From the NCBI GenBank assembly GCA_902780395.1, contig CACZFH010000013.1, positions 1 through 37,589 on the forward strand: DNA of 37,589 bases. The letters run 5' to 3'. The notes under the pieces are model-generated. The model was not told the DNA's origin. It was given only the letters and a program-made list of their open reading frames with translations, and ran no database searches. The position numbers and the translations under genes were made by a program. Source of the DNA: an uncultured Erysipelotrichaceae bacterium (GTDB lineage Bacteria > Bacillota_I > Bacilli_A > RF39 > UBA660). Within the stretch, counting starts at the first letter, position 1. Every line of letters begins with the position of its first letter. Positions 25,405 to 33,430 of the stretch are shown in pieces.

Positions 25405-26379
25405 TTATATAACTTCTTTATCAGCTTGAATCTTCTTTCTTGCTCGATATAAACGAAACATTCTAAATCCAAAAGATAAAAATAAGAAAACAACAAATAT
25501 TCCCAACAATATTAAAGCCAACTTACGATATGAAAATGGCAATTGAAAAGAAGCTTTAACCTGACTTTTCTGAATAATCTGAGCTGGTTTTTCTTGCTCT
25601 TCAACTGCTTGCGTAATTTCTTTTTCACCAGTAGATTCAACAAGCTTTGTAAAAAGAATTGCTCTCTTATAAGATCCTAAAGAATCACAAGTAGATAAAA
25701 CTAATAATTTATCATCATCTACAACTTCTTCACCACTAAAATGAATAGAATTTTCCTTTAAAAAATTAATAATAATATGATTATATTGATTTTTAATACG
25801 ATATACATCAAAAACATAATCTTCCGTAGCTAATACAATAGCATAAGATATAATTTTAATATCATAAACAACATTTTCAGTGTAAAGAGTTCCCGTTAAA
25901 TGACTATTAAAGAATTCATCATCTTCAAATTTCTTAATATCTGTAAACATCATACCCGTATTAATATGATGCCCATATATAACTGAAAATTGATCACTAA
26001 AAAATCTATCATTACGATAATCTAAGAAAATACTACCCGTAGTAGCATATTCATGTAAATAATTTCTATCAAGGTAATCATCATTATCAATTCCTTGCAC
26101 AACAGGATAATCTATAGTAGTATCATCAATAGTAATCCATCCAACTATATCAGGATTCAACTCTTTCAAATCTTTTAAATAAAGAACTTCTTCAGAAGGA
26201 GCACTAACAATTTCCTCTTTATCAGGTTTTAAAGCCACCACTTCTTCAGGTAAAGTTCCACTCTTTTGAATTAAATAATTATCATAAAGAGCATAAATAC
26301 CAATTAAAATAAGCAATAAAAAAACAATGGTCATAATACGATCAATGATTTTATTGATAGTTTTTACAGTTTTATCCAT
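25405..26379 (-). CDS. Class B-type sortase with two membrane anchors
   Basis: 324 residues from the ATG at 26379 (MDKTVKTINK), the AGGTG ribosome site about nine bases upstream. N-terminal membrane helix (about 14-32), extracytoplasmic catalytic domain 65-250 with VIYGHHINTG (H137), VLSTCDSLG (C231) and YKRAIL (R239), the sortase triad; then a linker and a second helix (about 286-306) followed by basic residues. Class B features include WITIDDTTIDYPVVQ and the long stretch before Cys. It should cleave the sorting signals of the pilin and adhesin encoded upstream in the same unit and polymerise or attach them. Confidence 0.88.
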   Translation of the reverse strand: MDKTVKTINKIIDRIMTIVFLLLILIGIYALYDNYLIQKSGTLPEEVVALKPDKEEIVSAPSEEVLYLKDLKELNPDIVGWITIDDTTIDYPVVQGIDNDDYLDRNYLHEYATTGSIFLDYRNDRFFSDQFSVIYGHHINTGMMFTDIKKFEDDEFFNSHLTGTLYTENVVYDIKIISYAIVLATEDYVFDVYRIKNQYNHIIINFLKENSIHFSGEEVVDDDKLLVLSTCDSLGSYKRAILFTKLVESTGEKEITQAVEEQEKPAQIIQKSQVKASFQLPFSYRKLALILLGIFVVFLFLSFGFRMFRLYRARKKIQADKEVI

Positions 26380-26406
26380 TGTTTCACACACCTTTATTGA
26401 TATAAT

Positions 26407-26988
26407 TTAAAAATCTCTTATTTGTACTTGAAAAATAACTCTTCCTACAATTTCATCTTTTGAAATACTTCCAAACTTTCTAGAGTCATTAGTATCATTA
26501 CGATAATCATTCGTAACAAAGAATTCATCTTGAATAACTTTATAAGGATATTCTATTTTCTTAGAACTATTCTCCTCAGTATCATAAAATGTAACAGTAT
26601 TTTCTTGATAACCATTAATAAATAAAATATTATTTGCAATAGAAATAGAATCTCCACTAATACCAGTAATTCTATATACTTGATAACGATTATCTCTTTT
26701 TACAACTACTACATCGCCTCTAGTATAATTATGATCTAGACGATAGAATAATAATAAACTACCATCTTTGAAAGAAGGAAACATCGATTTTCCATTCATT
26801 CTATAAACACCAAATATTCCAAATATGAAGATACAAACTATAATAACTATAGTAAGGATTCTAGAAGTAAGAAGCAAAATACTATGACGATTTTTTTTCT
26901 TTTGCTGTACTTGTCGAGCAACAATATCTTCTTCAAATTCCAATATTTCTATTGTATCATCTAATTTTCTATTTCCCTTCTTACCCAT
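26407..26988 (-). CDS. Signal peptidase I-like protein of the fibre locus, Lys position changed
   Basis: 193 residues; AGGAGG precedes the ATG. A cytoplasmic basic tail is followed by a membrane helix (about 38-60) and the S26 domain. MNGKSMFPSFKDG carries the nucleophile Ser68. The segment that normally reads YxKRxxGxxGD reads YQVYRITGISGD, so the expected general-base Lys is Tyr105. The box-E region VTNDYRNDTNDSRKFGSI is good. The canonical enzyme at 36478 keeps both Ser and Lys. Pilus operons often encode such a divergent peptidase, sometimes acting as an assembly chaperone; whether this one cleaves is uncertain. Confidence 0.85.
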   Translation of the reverse strand: MGKKGNRKLDDTIEILEFEEDIVARQVQQKKKNRHSILLLTSRILTIVIIVCIFIFGIFGVYRMNGKSMFPSFKDGSLLLFYRLDHNYTRGDVVVVKRDNRYQVYRITGISGDSISIANNILFINGYQENTVTFYDTEENSSKKIEYPYKVIQDEFFVTNDYRNDTNDSRKFGSISKDEIVGRVIFQVQIRDF

Positions 26989-27003
26989 AATTCCTCCTAA
27001 AGA

Positions 27004-27033
27004 AAATAAACTGCTAACAATAGCAGTTTATTT
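27004..27033 (-). terminator. Strong hairpin between pilin and signal peptidase genes
   Basis: A perfect 12-bp stem (AAATAAACTGCT / AGCAGTTTATTT) with a six-base loop follows the pilin stop by two bases. The minus-strand tail TCTTT is not a full T run. It may act as a partial terminator or RNA-stabilising structure that keeps pilin mRNA above peptidase and sortase mRNA. Confidence 0.6.
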
Positions 27034-27035
27034 AA

Positions 27036-28118
27036 TTAATTTGCCTCTGCTTGAGATAAACGTTTGTTAATATAAATACCTACAATTGCTAAACTAATTA
27101 ATATAATAAATGGTAAAACATTTACGAAAATACCAGTTAAAACATCAGATTGATAATTATTTACAAAAGAACATACGTTATTTGCATTAAAATCTGGATC
27201 ACTTGGATCAACAGTAGTTTTCGTTAATGTTTTAGCATTATTAGAACCTCCATCAATATAAGTACTATATTCTAAAGCACCATTTTCAGTAATAGTATAA
27301 GTTTCTCCTACTGGGATTTCATATGCTCCTCCAGAAGTCAAACCAATAGTAACTGATTGTCCATGTTTCAAATAAATTGTCGTTGTAGTACCAACAGTAT
27401 AAGTAGAAGAATTTACAGTAGTTGTACCATTAACAGAGTGATCACCTAAAACAGTATAAGTATCTCCATTATTTCCAGGTAGAGTAACAGTAAATGCAAA
27501 ATATTGATCCTTTTCAGCTAAATTACCAGTAACTCCATTAGATAAAGTAATATAAGTTAAACTAGATCGAGATGTAAATACCATATTAGATACTTTTGTA
27601 CCACCATCATCAGCAGGTTGAGCAACTAAAGTTGCAATCTTATTTCCTGTAGGTACATTATTTCCATCAACTTCATATCTAACAGATACATAGATAGAAT
27701 AAGAAGTACTATCATCTACTGGATAAAGAGTAGCATTAGAAGATGCTGTTTCTTCTACAATAAATTCATAATCTCCTACTTCATCAAATTGTAAAGTAGA
27801 TAAATCAATTGTTGCAGTTTGAGTAGCAACATTATTTACAGGTGCAACATTATTAAACACAATGTTTACATTTGTATAATCAAAAGGTGTTGTTCCATCA
27901 GTTGTAACGATTCCTGGATTATAATCTCCAGCTTGTACTTGATAAGTGAAAGTATTAGTTACATTATTAGTAACTCCTTGCACCTCACGAGTAACAGTCC
28001 ATGTTTGAGTACTACCACTATTGGCAGCAATTGTTGTTGTAGCAGCTTCTGCTTTAACAGTAAGCATAGCAACCATAACTACAATAATAGATAATATAAG
28101 TTTATTTAATTTTTTCAT
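27036..28118 (-). CDS. Pilin-like surface protein with Spy0128-type domains
   Basis: 360 residues. Signal peptide 1-25 (KLILSIIVVMVAMLTVKAEA, cleaved near AEA-A). Two beta domains follow: the first (about 30-180) has the Spy0128/FctA pattern with GDYEFIVEETAS, the second (about 188-318) has VTGNLAEKDQYFAFTVTLPG and YTITENG, a DUF7601-like unit; both carry Lys/Glu/Asn positions suitable for isopeptide bonds, which cannot be proved here. The C-terminus is DVLTGIF, a hydrophobic helix and KRLSQ: a sorting signal in which LPxTG is replaced by xVLTG. Thr-rich. Its ATG overlaps the adhesin stop by four bases. Likely the main fibre subunit. Confidence 0.85.
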   Translation of the reverse strand: MKKLNKLILSIIVVMVAMLTVKAEAATTTIAANSGSTQTWTVTREVQGVTNNVTNTFTYQVQAGDYNPGIVTTDGTTPFDYTNVNIVFNNVAPVNNVATQTATIDLSTLQFDEVGDYEFIVEETASSNATLYPVDDSTSYSIYVSVRYEVDGNNVPTGNKIATLVAQPADDGGTKVSNMVFTSRSSLTYITLSNGVTGNLAEKDQYFAFTVTLPGNNGDTYTVLGDHSVNGTTTVNSSTYTVGTTTTIYLKHGQSVTIGLTSGGAYEIPVGETYTITENGALEYSTYIDGGSNNAKTLTKTTVDPSDPDFNANNVCSFVNNYQSDVLTGIFVNVLPFIILISLAIVGIYINKRLSQAEAN

Positions 28119-29977
28119 ACATCATACTCCTTCTTACTTTTATTCCTATACCCTATAATAATAATGCCACTAATACTAATAAATATCAAGAGGTAAAATG
28201 GCATTTGACATGTAAATATTCCAGTTAATGGAGATCTTTCTTTATTATTTACAAAAGTAACAACATTATCTGTAGCCGCAATCGTACCTGATTGGGTTGA
28301 CACAGTAGGTAAATAATCATTATCATCGATTTCTTCAATTGTATAATCAGTACCTACTGGTATATCCTTAATAGTAACATCATTTAAGCTAGACACTTGA
28401 ACAACAGCCTCTCCAGAAGCATCAAAAACCAATGGATTTGCTTGAACATTACTACCAATATAATAAGTAAAGCTTTGGTTTAACGGAATAGATTGTGTAC
28501 TTAAAGTAATTTTAAAGCTAAACTCTTCTCCTACCTCAGCCAAGTTTCCTGTCACTTGTTTACTAATCACTAAATCAGCCCTAGCATCCAAAACCCATTG
28601 TGCCGTATAAGTAACATCAGCTGTAACTGTAGAACTAAATACTGGACTCCAACCAACAAAAATATAACCATTTCTAGTTGGCGTCCCAACAAAGCTAGGT
28701 GTAGGAGAGCCTTCTGCAACATCATTATAAACTTGATCTTGAAATAAAACCGTACCATTAACTCCATCAGTATATGTAACAGTATAAGTAGGTAAAATTA
28801 AAGTAAATGGATCATCCCAAGTACCAGTACCACCAATTAGTTCAGTATCATCTTTTAAATACAAAACAGGTCTAAACACCCTAGAAGTATTAACTCCATA
28901 ATTTGTTAAAGAACCATTTGAATTTAAACAATACGCAGCCGTCTTATAACGAGTATTAGGTGTCATAGTCCATTGAACCAAATTCATTACTCGATCTGAC
29001 TCACTAGCAGCATTAGCATTAGCTACACTTCTCATCCAGTTATTATCAACACAATCAGTATTAATGCTCAATGCAGTCATATCATAAGATGTAAGACAAT
29101 TACTACGACTAGTAGTATCAATACCAGATGTTGCATACCCATAATCACTAGGATACATCAAACCTATCTTTCCTATCCATCTAACAGAATTATCAGCATT
29201 ATTAGTCGTACTTCCTCTCTCCGCAGCATAAAAGGTTGCTACAGTTTTATTTGAAGCATTAGCAGCTATTCCTGCAGTTCCCCATGTAGTCTCCGCAATC
29301 ATACCTTGATAAACAGGATCAATAGAAGCAAAATTACCTGTTGTTGTAGATTTAAACCCACCGTTAGTGACACGAGCAGGTAAATAAATAGTTCCACCAT
29401 TATAATAACTACCCATATTTCGGAAAATATTAACTCTATTAGCAACAACATAATTATCGATATTAGAAGAAGCATTAATAGTATAAGCATGAGTAGCTGT
29501 ATTGTCTGTTTTAAAACCTGTATTGATATAATCTGTAGGATTCATCATCATCATAATTTCAGCATCTGACCACTCAGAGCTACCAGAACTAGTAGAGGAT
29601 CCTACTCCATTATTCTTATAATCATAAATACCTGTAAACAAAGCTTCATCTTTAATTAGTTTTACAAGTCTTTTTCCAGTTTGTCCATGGGAATCAGCAT
29701 CAAATAATCCAATAATTCTCCATTTTTCACCATTAAAAATAATATAATTGCAAGGATTTGCACCAACATAACGAATATTATTAGTTCCATTATTATCATA
29801 AGCTACGGTATTAGTACAAGTTCCAACCGTTCCAGTATTAATAACATCAAATGAAGATGAATTACCACCAGTTGCTAAACTAATTATATAATCATCAATA
29901 TTCTCATAAGCATTAACAGAAAAAGGCAACAATAAAAGAGAAAGAATGAATATTATAATAAAATACTTATTCTTCAT
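28115..29977 (-). CDS. Sortase-anchored multi-domain adhesin
   Basis: 620 residues, first gene of the fibre unit; AAAGGAGG precedes the ATG. Signal peptide 1-23. Residues about 60-385 look like a DUF6273-type domain (YIIFNGEKWRIIGLFD, then a C-terminal VFRPVLYLKDD). A Listeria/Bacteroides Flg_new/InlB-type repeat follows (about 395-465, ending GYIFVGWSP and YTAQW). Next a DUF7601-like domain (VTGNLAEVGEEFSFKITLS to TFVNNKE) related to the second domain of the pilin. The C-terminus is SPLTGIF (582-588), a membrane helix and KSKK: a variant sorting signal with PLTG. Probably the tip or minor fibre component. Confidence 0.85.
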   Translation of the reverse strand: MKNKYFIIIFILSLLLLPFSVNAYENIDDYIISLATGGNSSSFDVINTGTVGTCTNTVAYDNNGTNNIRYVGANPCNYIIFNGEKWRIIGLFDADSHGQTGKRLVKLIKDEALFTGIYDYKNNGVGSSTSSGSSEWSDAEIMMMMNPTDYINTGFKTDNTATHAYTINASSNIDNYVVANRVNIFRNMGSYYNGGTIYLPARVTNGGFKSTTTGNFASIDPVYQGMIAETTWGTAGIAANASNKTVATFYAAERGSTTNNADNSVRWIGKIGLMYPSDYGYATSGIDTTSRSNCLTSYDMTALSINTDCVDNNWMRSVANANAASESDRVMNLVQWTMTPNTRYKTAAYCLNSNGSLTNYGVNTSRVFRPVLYLKDDTELIGGTGTWDDPFTLILPTYTVTYTDGVNGTVLFQDQVYNDVAEGSPTPSFVGTPTRNGYIFVGWSPVFSSTVTADVTYTAQWVLDARADLVISKQVTGNLAEVGEEFSFKITLSTQSIPLNQSFTYYIGSNVQANPLVFDASGEAVVQVSSLNDVTIKDIPVGTDYTIEEIDDNDYLPTVSTQSGTIAATDNVVTFVNNKERSPLTGIFTCQMPFYLLIFISISGIIIIGYRNKSKKEYDV

Positions 29978-30022
29978 ATTTACCTCCTTTCTACATGCAT
30001 TTATTATCTTAGTCTTACCATA

Positions 30023-30028
30023 AGTATA
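30023..30028 (-). promoter_or_regulatory. Possible -10 of the fibre operon
   Basis: Minus-strand TATACT about 45 bases before the adhesin start, with no good -35 upstream; the amylase terminator ends just before it. Confidence 0.35.
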
Positions 30029-30038
30029 CTATAAAAAT

Positions 30039-30069
30039 CAAAAAAAGAAAATTCATATTAGAATTCTCT
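30039..30069 (-). terminator. Intrinsic terminator of the amylase gene
   Basis: Minus-strand AGAGAATTC / GAATTTTCT (9 bp with one G-T), loop of six, T7. Just before it a second small palindrome CTGTAAA-G-TTTACAG follows the amylase stop. Confidence 0.65.
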
Positions 30070-30098
30070 TTCTATATACTGTAAACTTTACAGAAAAA

Positions 30099-32216
30099 TT
30101 ATTTTTTTATCACTATTCCTCCATAAGGAGTTAAAATTTTTTTCTTAGATTGATTCAAAGAAAACACTTCTTCCCCCTGATTATAAATAGAAGGAATACT
30201 GATATCAATTGAAGAGTCACTATTATTTAATCCTATTAACATCTTTTGATCATGTGTATTATACTCAAATAACATAAAATCTGAATCTAATTCCAATATT
30301 TGAGGCATCGTTTCTTTAATAATTGGATTACTATTTCGATAATTACCCAACTTTTGAAAATAAGTAATTAATTCACGATCAGGATTATTCCAAGGATAAG
30401 GTCTTCTATTTGTTAAATTATCAAGTCCTTGCATTCCAGCTTCATCTCCATAATAAATAGATACCATTCCTGGCCATGAATATAAGAAAAGCAAATAAGC
30501 TTTATACTTTTCTAAAGCTTTTTCATATTCTTTAGCAGTCAAAATATAATTTTGAACAAAGTCAAAGTCTTTTTTAACATCATCATATATATCTTTAGTA
30601 AAACTTCCATTAGGATCAAAAGGAGAATAACGAAAAATTCCTTTTAAATAAGAAATCATTTCCGAAGAAACGTCATGCTTTAAAAGATAATCCATCAACT
30701 TCTGAAAAGAGAAATATGTTATTTCACTATATCCATTAAATAAAGACATAATATCATCATCCATATAACCTAGAAAATGAAGTCCATCATAAATTTTTCT
30801 TTGTAATTCTACTGGTAACGAAGAAAATTGCTGATTAGGATCAAATTCTCTAATTCCAAATAAAGTTATTTTTCTAGAAACATCGTGAGTAGAAGTAAAA
30901 TTCATTAAAGAATGAATAGTATCATCTGCATATTCTGCATTAATATCTTTAATAGTATAAGATAGTTTATAAGGGTCTCGATATTTAAAATAGCAGTCAA
31001 CCGCATCAATAAAATGATAGTTCATCACAGTATGCATTCGATCAGCTGAAATTAGAGTTCTCCCCTTACGCATAGGATTTTCCCAGACTTCTCCTATAAT
31101 AAATGGTTCTTTGCTATTTCTTTTAACAGCTTCATTAATCCATTGAAGACCTATATCAGCTATATCTTCAGGAACGTCCAACCTAACTGCATCCACTCCA
31201 TAAGAATAAACTCTATCAATAGTTCCTTTTTCTCCACAATGATACTTCTTCCAAAACTCCCCACTACTATCTAATTCGGGCATCGTTTCAAAATCCCACC
31301 AATAAGTATTTTTTTCTTGTCCATCTTTATACACATAACGATAAAAAGGATAATACTTACTATAAGGATTATTATAAGAACCTTGATCAAAAAAGAATTG
31401 ATCTTTATTTTTCCCATACCGATCAAAATATTTGCTTTCATCACTAGTATGATTAAAAACTAAGTCCAAAACAATTTTCATACCCCGTTTATGAGCTTCT
31501 TTCGTAAATCTCTTAAAATCTCGCCAACTTCCAAGATAGGGATCTATCTTTTCATAATCTATAGTATCATAACGATGAGTAGAAGGACTTTCAAATATCG
31601 GGCTTAAGTATAAAACTGTAACTCCAAGTGATTGAATATAATCTAGTTTTTGAATAATCCCCTCAATATCTCCTCCAAAAAAGTCCACATTCCAAACTTC
31701 TTCATTACCATAATGTTTCACCTTAGGATTATCCCCTAAAACAACATCTTCATCCCAAGATTCATGAATATCTCTTCTATCCATTTTTGGTAAAGGCTTC
31801 TTACTGCCTCGATAAAAACGATCAACAAAAATGTGATACATTATGGCACCCTTTGCCCAATCAGGTACAGAAAAACCAACACTTTCTTTGAATTTCTCAT
31901 AATATTCAACAGAACTTTTAACACCATTTTTAGTAATAAAATACTTATGATCATTACTTTTAAAAGAAAAATAATAAGAATATAAATAACGATTCTCTAA
32001 AAATAAATCATTCGAAAAAGAAGCATACTCTGAATCATTCCCAACATGTCCAAGAGGAATTTCATATGTACGTTCACCAACATCCAAATACAATAAAACA
32101 TCATCAATCCAACCAATACTCATTAGTATCTTAACCGTCACTAAATATTTTTTTCCATTTGAACAATCCTCTATTTCTTGAAAAGAAAAAGGAGTATTCA
32201 TATACATATTTACCAT
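30099..32216 (-). CDS. GH13 alpha-amylase family enzyme (neopullulanase/cyclomaltodextrinase-like)
   Basis: 705 residues from the ATG at 32216, with AAGGAG four bases upstream. An N-terminal beta domain (about 1-115) precedes the barrel. Catalytic regions are complete: VLDLVFNHT (249-257), GVDAVRLDVPED (nucleophile D347), FIIGEVWENP (acid/base E376), MNFTSTHDVSR (D445). YHIFVDRFYRG (127-137) at the barrel start is typical of the neopullulanase group. C-terminal beta domain at the end. No signal peptide, so it should work inside the cell on maltodextrins or imported alpha-glucans. It follows a sortase gene but has its own promoter. Confidence 0.92.
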   Translation of the reverse strand: MVNMYMNTPFSFQEIEDCSNGKKYLVTVKILMSIGWIDDVLLYLDVGERTYEIPLGHVGNDSEYASFSNDLFLENRYLYSYYFSFKSNDHKYFITKNGVKSSVEYYEKFKESVGFSVPDWAKGAIMYHIFVDRFYRGSKKPLPKMDRRDIHESWDEDVVLGDNPKVKHYGNEEVWNVDFFGGDIEGIIQKLDYIQSLGVTVLYLSPIFESPSTHRYDTIDYEKIDPYLGSWRDFKRFTKEAHKRGMKIVLDLVFNHTSDESKYFDRYGKNKDQFFFDQGSYNNPYSKYYPFYRYVYKDGQEKNTYWWDFETMPELDSSGEFWKKYHCGEKGTIDRVYSYGVDAVRLDVPEDIADIGLQWINEAVKRNSKEPFIIGEVWENPMRKGRTLISADRMHTVMNYHFIDAVDCYFKYRDPYKLSYTIKDINAEYADDTIHSLMNFTSTHDVSRKITLFGIREFDPNQQFSSLPVELQRKIYDGLHFLGYMDDDIMSLFNGYSEITYFSFQKLMDYLLKHDVSSEMISYLKGIFRYSPFDPNGSFTKDIYDDVKKDFDFVQNYILTAKEYEKALEKYKAYLLFLYSWPGMVSIYYGDEAGMQGLDNLTNRRPYPWNNPDRELITYFQKLGNYRNSNPIIKETMPQILELDSDFMLFEYNTHDQKMLIGLNNSDSSIDISIPSIYNQGEEVFSLNQSKKKILTPYGGIVIKK

Positions 32217-32249
32217 AAGACTCCTTCTACCCAATTCTATTCTACATAA

Positions 32250-32258
32250 ATTATAACA
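32250..32258 (-). promoter_or_regulatory. Extended -10 promoter of the amylase gene
   Basis: Minus-strand TGTTATAAT about 34 bases before the start codon and just inside the gap after the sortase gene. Confidence 0.5.
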
Positions 32259-32268
32259 CAAAAATTGC

Positions 32269-33093
32269 TTATTGCACAGAGACTAATTTTGCCATAATAA
32301 GTAAATTATAGCGATAATATTTAGCATAATAATTAGGATCCATAGAACAAGTCTGTAGAATCAATATCTTATCATTACGATTAACAGAAATACCAGTATC
32401 ATAAAGAGAATTACTCTTATATTTTTGTAATGTACTTTCCCATTCATCTGGAGTATAAGTCATCCTATGATAGAATTCTAATCCTTCACTCTGCTCATTA
32501 TCCGCAAGAGAAACATAAACAGAGAAGATTTGATAAGAATAATGTGCACCATTATACGTAATATTAATAATTGGATGTTCAGAATAAAAGCTAGGATTAT
32601 TATAATAATTTTGTAAAACTTGGAAAGGTCCATTACCAGCTGTAGAACTATGTCCATATAAAATAGTTTTTATATCTGTAAAATCATGTCGAAAATCTAC
32701 ATAAGGAACACCTATACCATCATATACTCCATTAATATTATGATTTAAGAAAAAATGCTCTCCGGTAGTATCTTTCATTAAATGATTTTCATAAATACCA
32801 GGAATTTCTATTTTATTACCATCTATTTTTGGAATTTCAACTACAGGTTCAGTAACAACTGGTGCAATTTCTTCAGGCGTCGTAACCATTACTTCCTGTA
32901 CAGGTTCTTCTATCTCTTCATTATTTTCGATTACTTCTTCCTCTTCAGTAACTTCAATAATTTTGTTTTCTTGTAAATGTTCTGGTTTTTCATAAACTTG
33001 TTTTTCTTCATCAACATAGCCAAAAAAAGAACCCAAAGTAATACATCCAGTTCCCAATATTTTGAAAACTAGAACTAATAAATCCCTTTTCAT
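32269..33093 (-). CDS. Second sortase, class B-like, with acidic linker
   Basis: 274 residues; GGGGG precedes the ATG by seven bases. A short N-terminal hydrophobic stretch (about 5-25, with KILGTGC that could be an atypical lipobox) is followed by a Glu-rich linker (about 29-85), unlike the compact linker of the fibre sortase. The catalytic domain has ILYGHSSTAG (H148), LILQTCSMDP (C249) and YRYNLL (R261). It is not next to a recognisable substrate gene, so it may be a general anchoring sortase. Driven by a near-perfect promoter. Confidence 0.85.
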   Translation of the reverse strand: MKRDLLVLVFKILGTGCITLGSFFGYVDEEKQVYEKPEHLQENKIIEVTEEEEVIENNEEIEEPVQEVMVTTPEEIAPVVTEPVVEIPKIDGNKIEIPGIYENHLMKDTTGEHFFLNHNINGVYDGIGVPYVDFRHDFTDIKTILYGHSSTAGNGPFQVLQNYYNNPSFYSEHPIINITYNGAHYSYQIFSVYVSLADNEQSEGLEFYHRMTYTPDEWESTLQKYKSNSLYDTGISVNRNDKILILQTCSMDPNYYAKYYRYNLLIMAKLVSVQ

Positions 33094-33117
33094 AACCTAA
33101 CCCCCATTAGTACGCAC

Positions 33118-33146
33118 ATTATACCATAAAATATGAAAAATGTCAA
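33118..33146 (-). promoter_or_regulatory. Consensus promoter of the second sortase
   Basis: Minus-strand TTGACA (33141-33146), exactly 17 bp, TATAAT (33118-33123): full matches to both housekeeping elements, 25 bases before the start codon. The strongest promoter in the window by sequence. Confidence 0.85.
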
Positions 33147-33174
33147 TTTTTACCAACAGGTGTTGATTATATAA

Positions 33175-33372
33175 TTATCGAATACGTTGATAAATAATAT
33201 AGTCTTCTATAGGAACATTATATTGGTTAGCTATTTCTATTAAAGTATCAAGGGATGCCTTGTCAATCTTTTCATAATCATCTATCATTCCCCCATATCC
33301 ACCAATAATAACGCCACCTCCTAAAATAGATTTTAAATCACTTTTTAGTCGTTCAATATCAATATTCTCCAT
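33175..33372 (-). CDS. Small protein, function unknown
   Basis: 65 residues from the ATG at 33372, with GGAGG five bases upstream and an extended -10 at 33395. The sequence starts MENIDIERLKSDLKSILGG and contains a Gly-rich turn (GGGVIIGGYGGM) followed by a helix and NVPIEDYIIYQRI. The last part, IEIANQYNVPIEDYI, has the look of a helix-turn-helix-like or XRE-fragment segment, but I do not recognise a family. Own promoter and good ribosome site argue that it is real. Confidence 0.65.
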   Translation of the reverse strand: MENIDIERLKSDLKSILGGGVIIGGYGGMIDDYEKIDKASLDTLIEIANQYNVPIEDYIIYQRIR

Positions 33373-33394
33373 ATATACCTCCAACTTGCTTTGT

Positions 33395-33403
33395 ATTATA
33401 ACA
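33395..33403 (-). promoter_or_regulatory. Extended -10 promoter of the 65-residue gene
   Basis: Minus-strand TGTTATAAT, about 16 bases before the ribosome site, immediately after the nfn terminator. Confidence 0.5.
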
Positions 33404-33407
33404 CAAG

Positions 33408-33430
33408 AAAAAAAGAACACAAAGTGTTCT
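33408..33430 (-). terminator. Intrinsic terminator of the nfn operon
   Basis: Minus-strand AGAACAC, loop TTT, GTGTTCT, then seven T; the stem overlaps the nfnB stop codon. Confidence 0.8.

Noticed and set aside
27819-28094. Plus-strand ORF inside the pilin gene, and minus-strand ORFs inside the adhesin gene at 28570 and 29299
   Set aside because: Low-complexity shadows of Thr/Ser-rich frames without ribosome sites.
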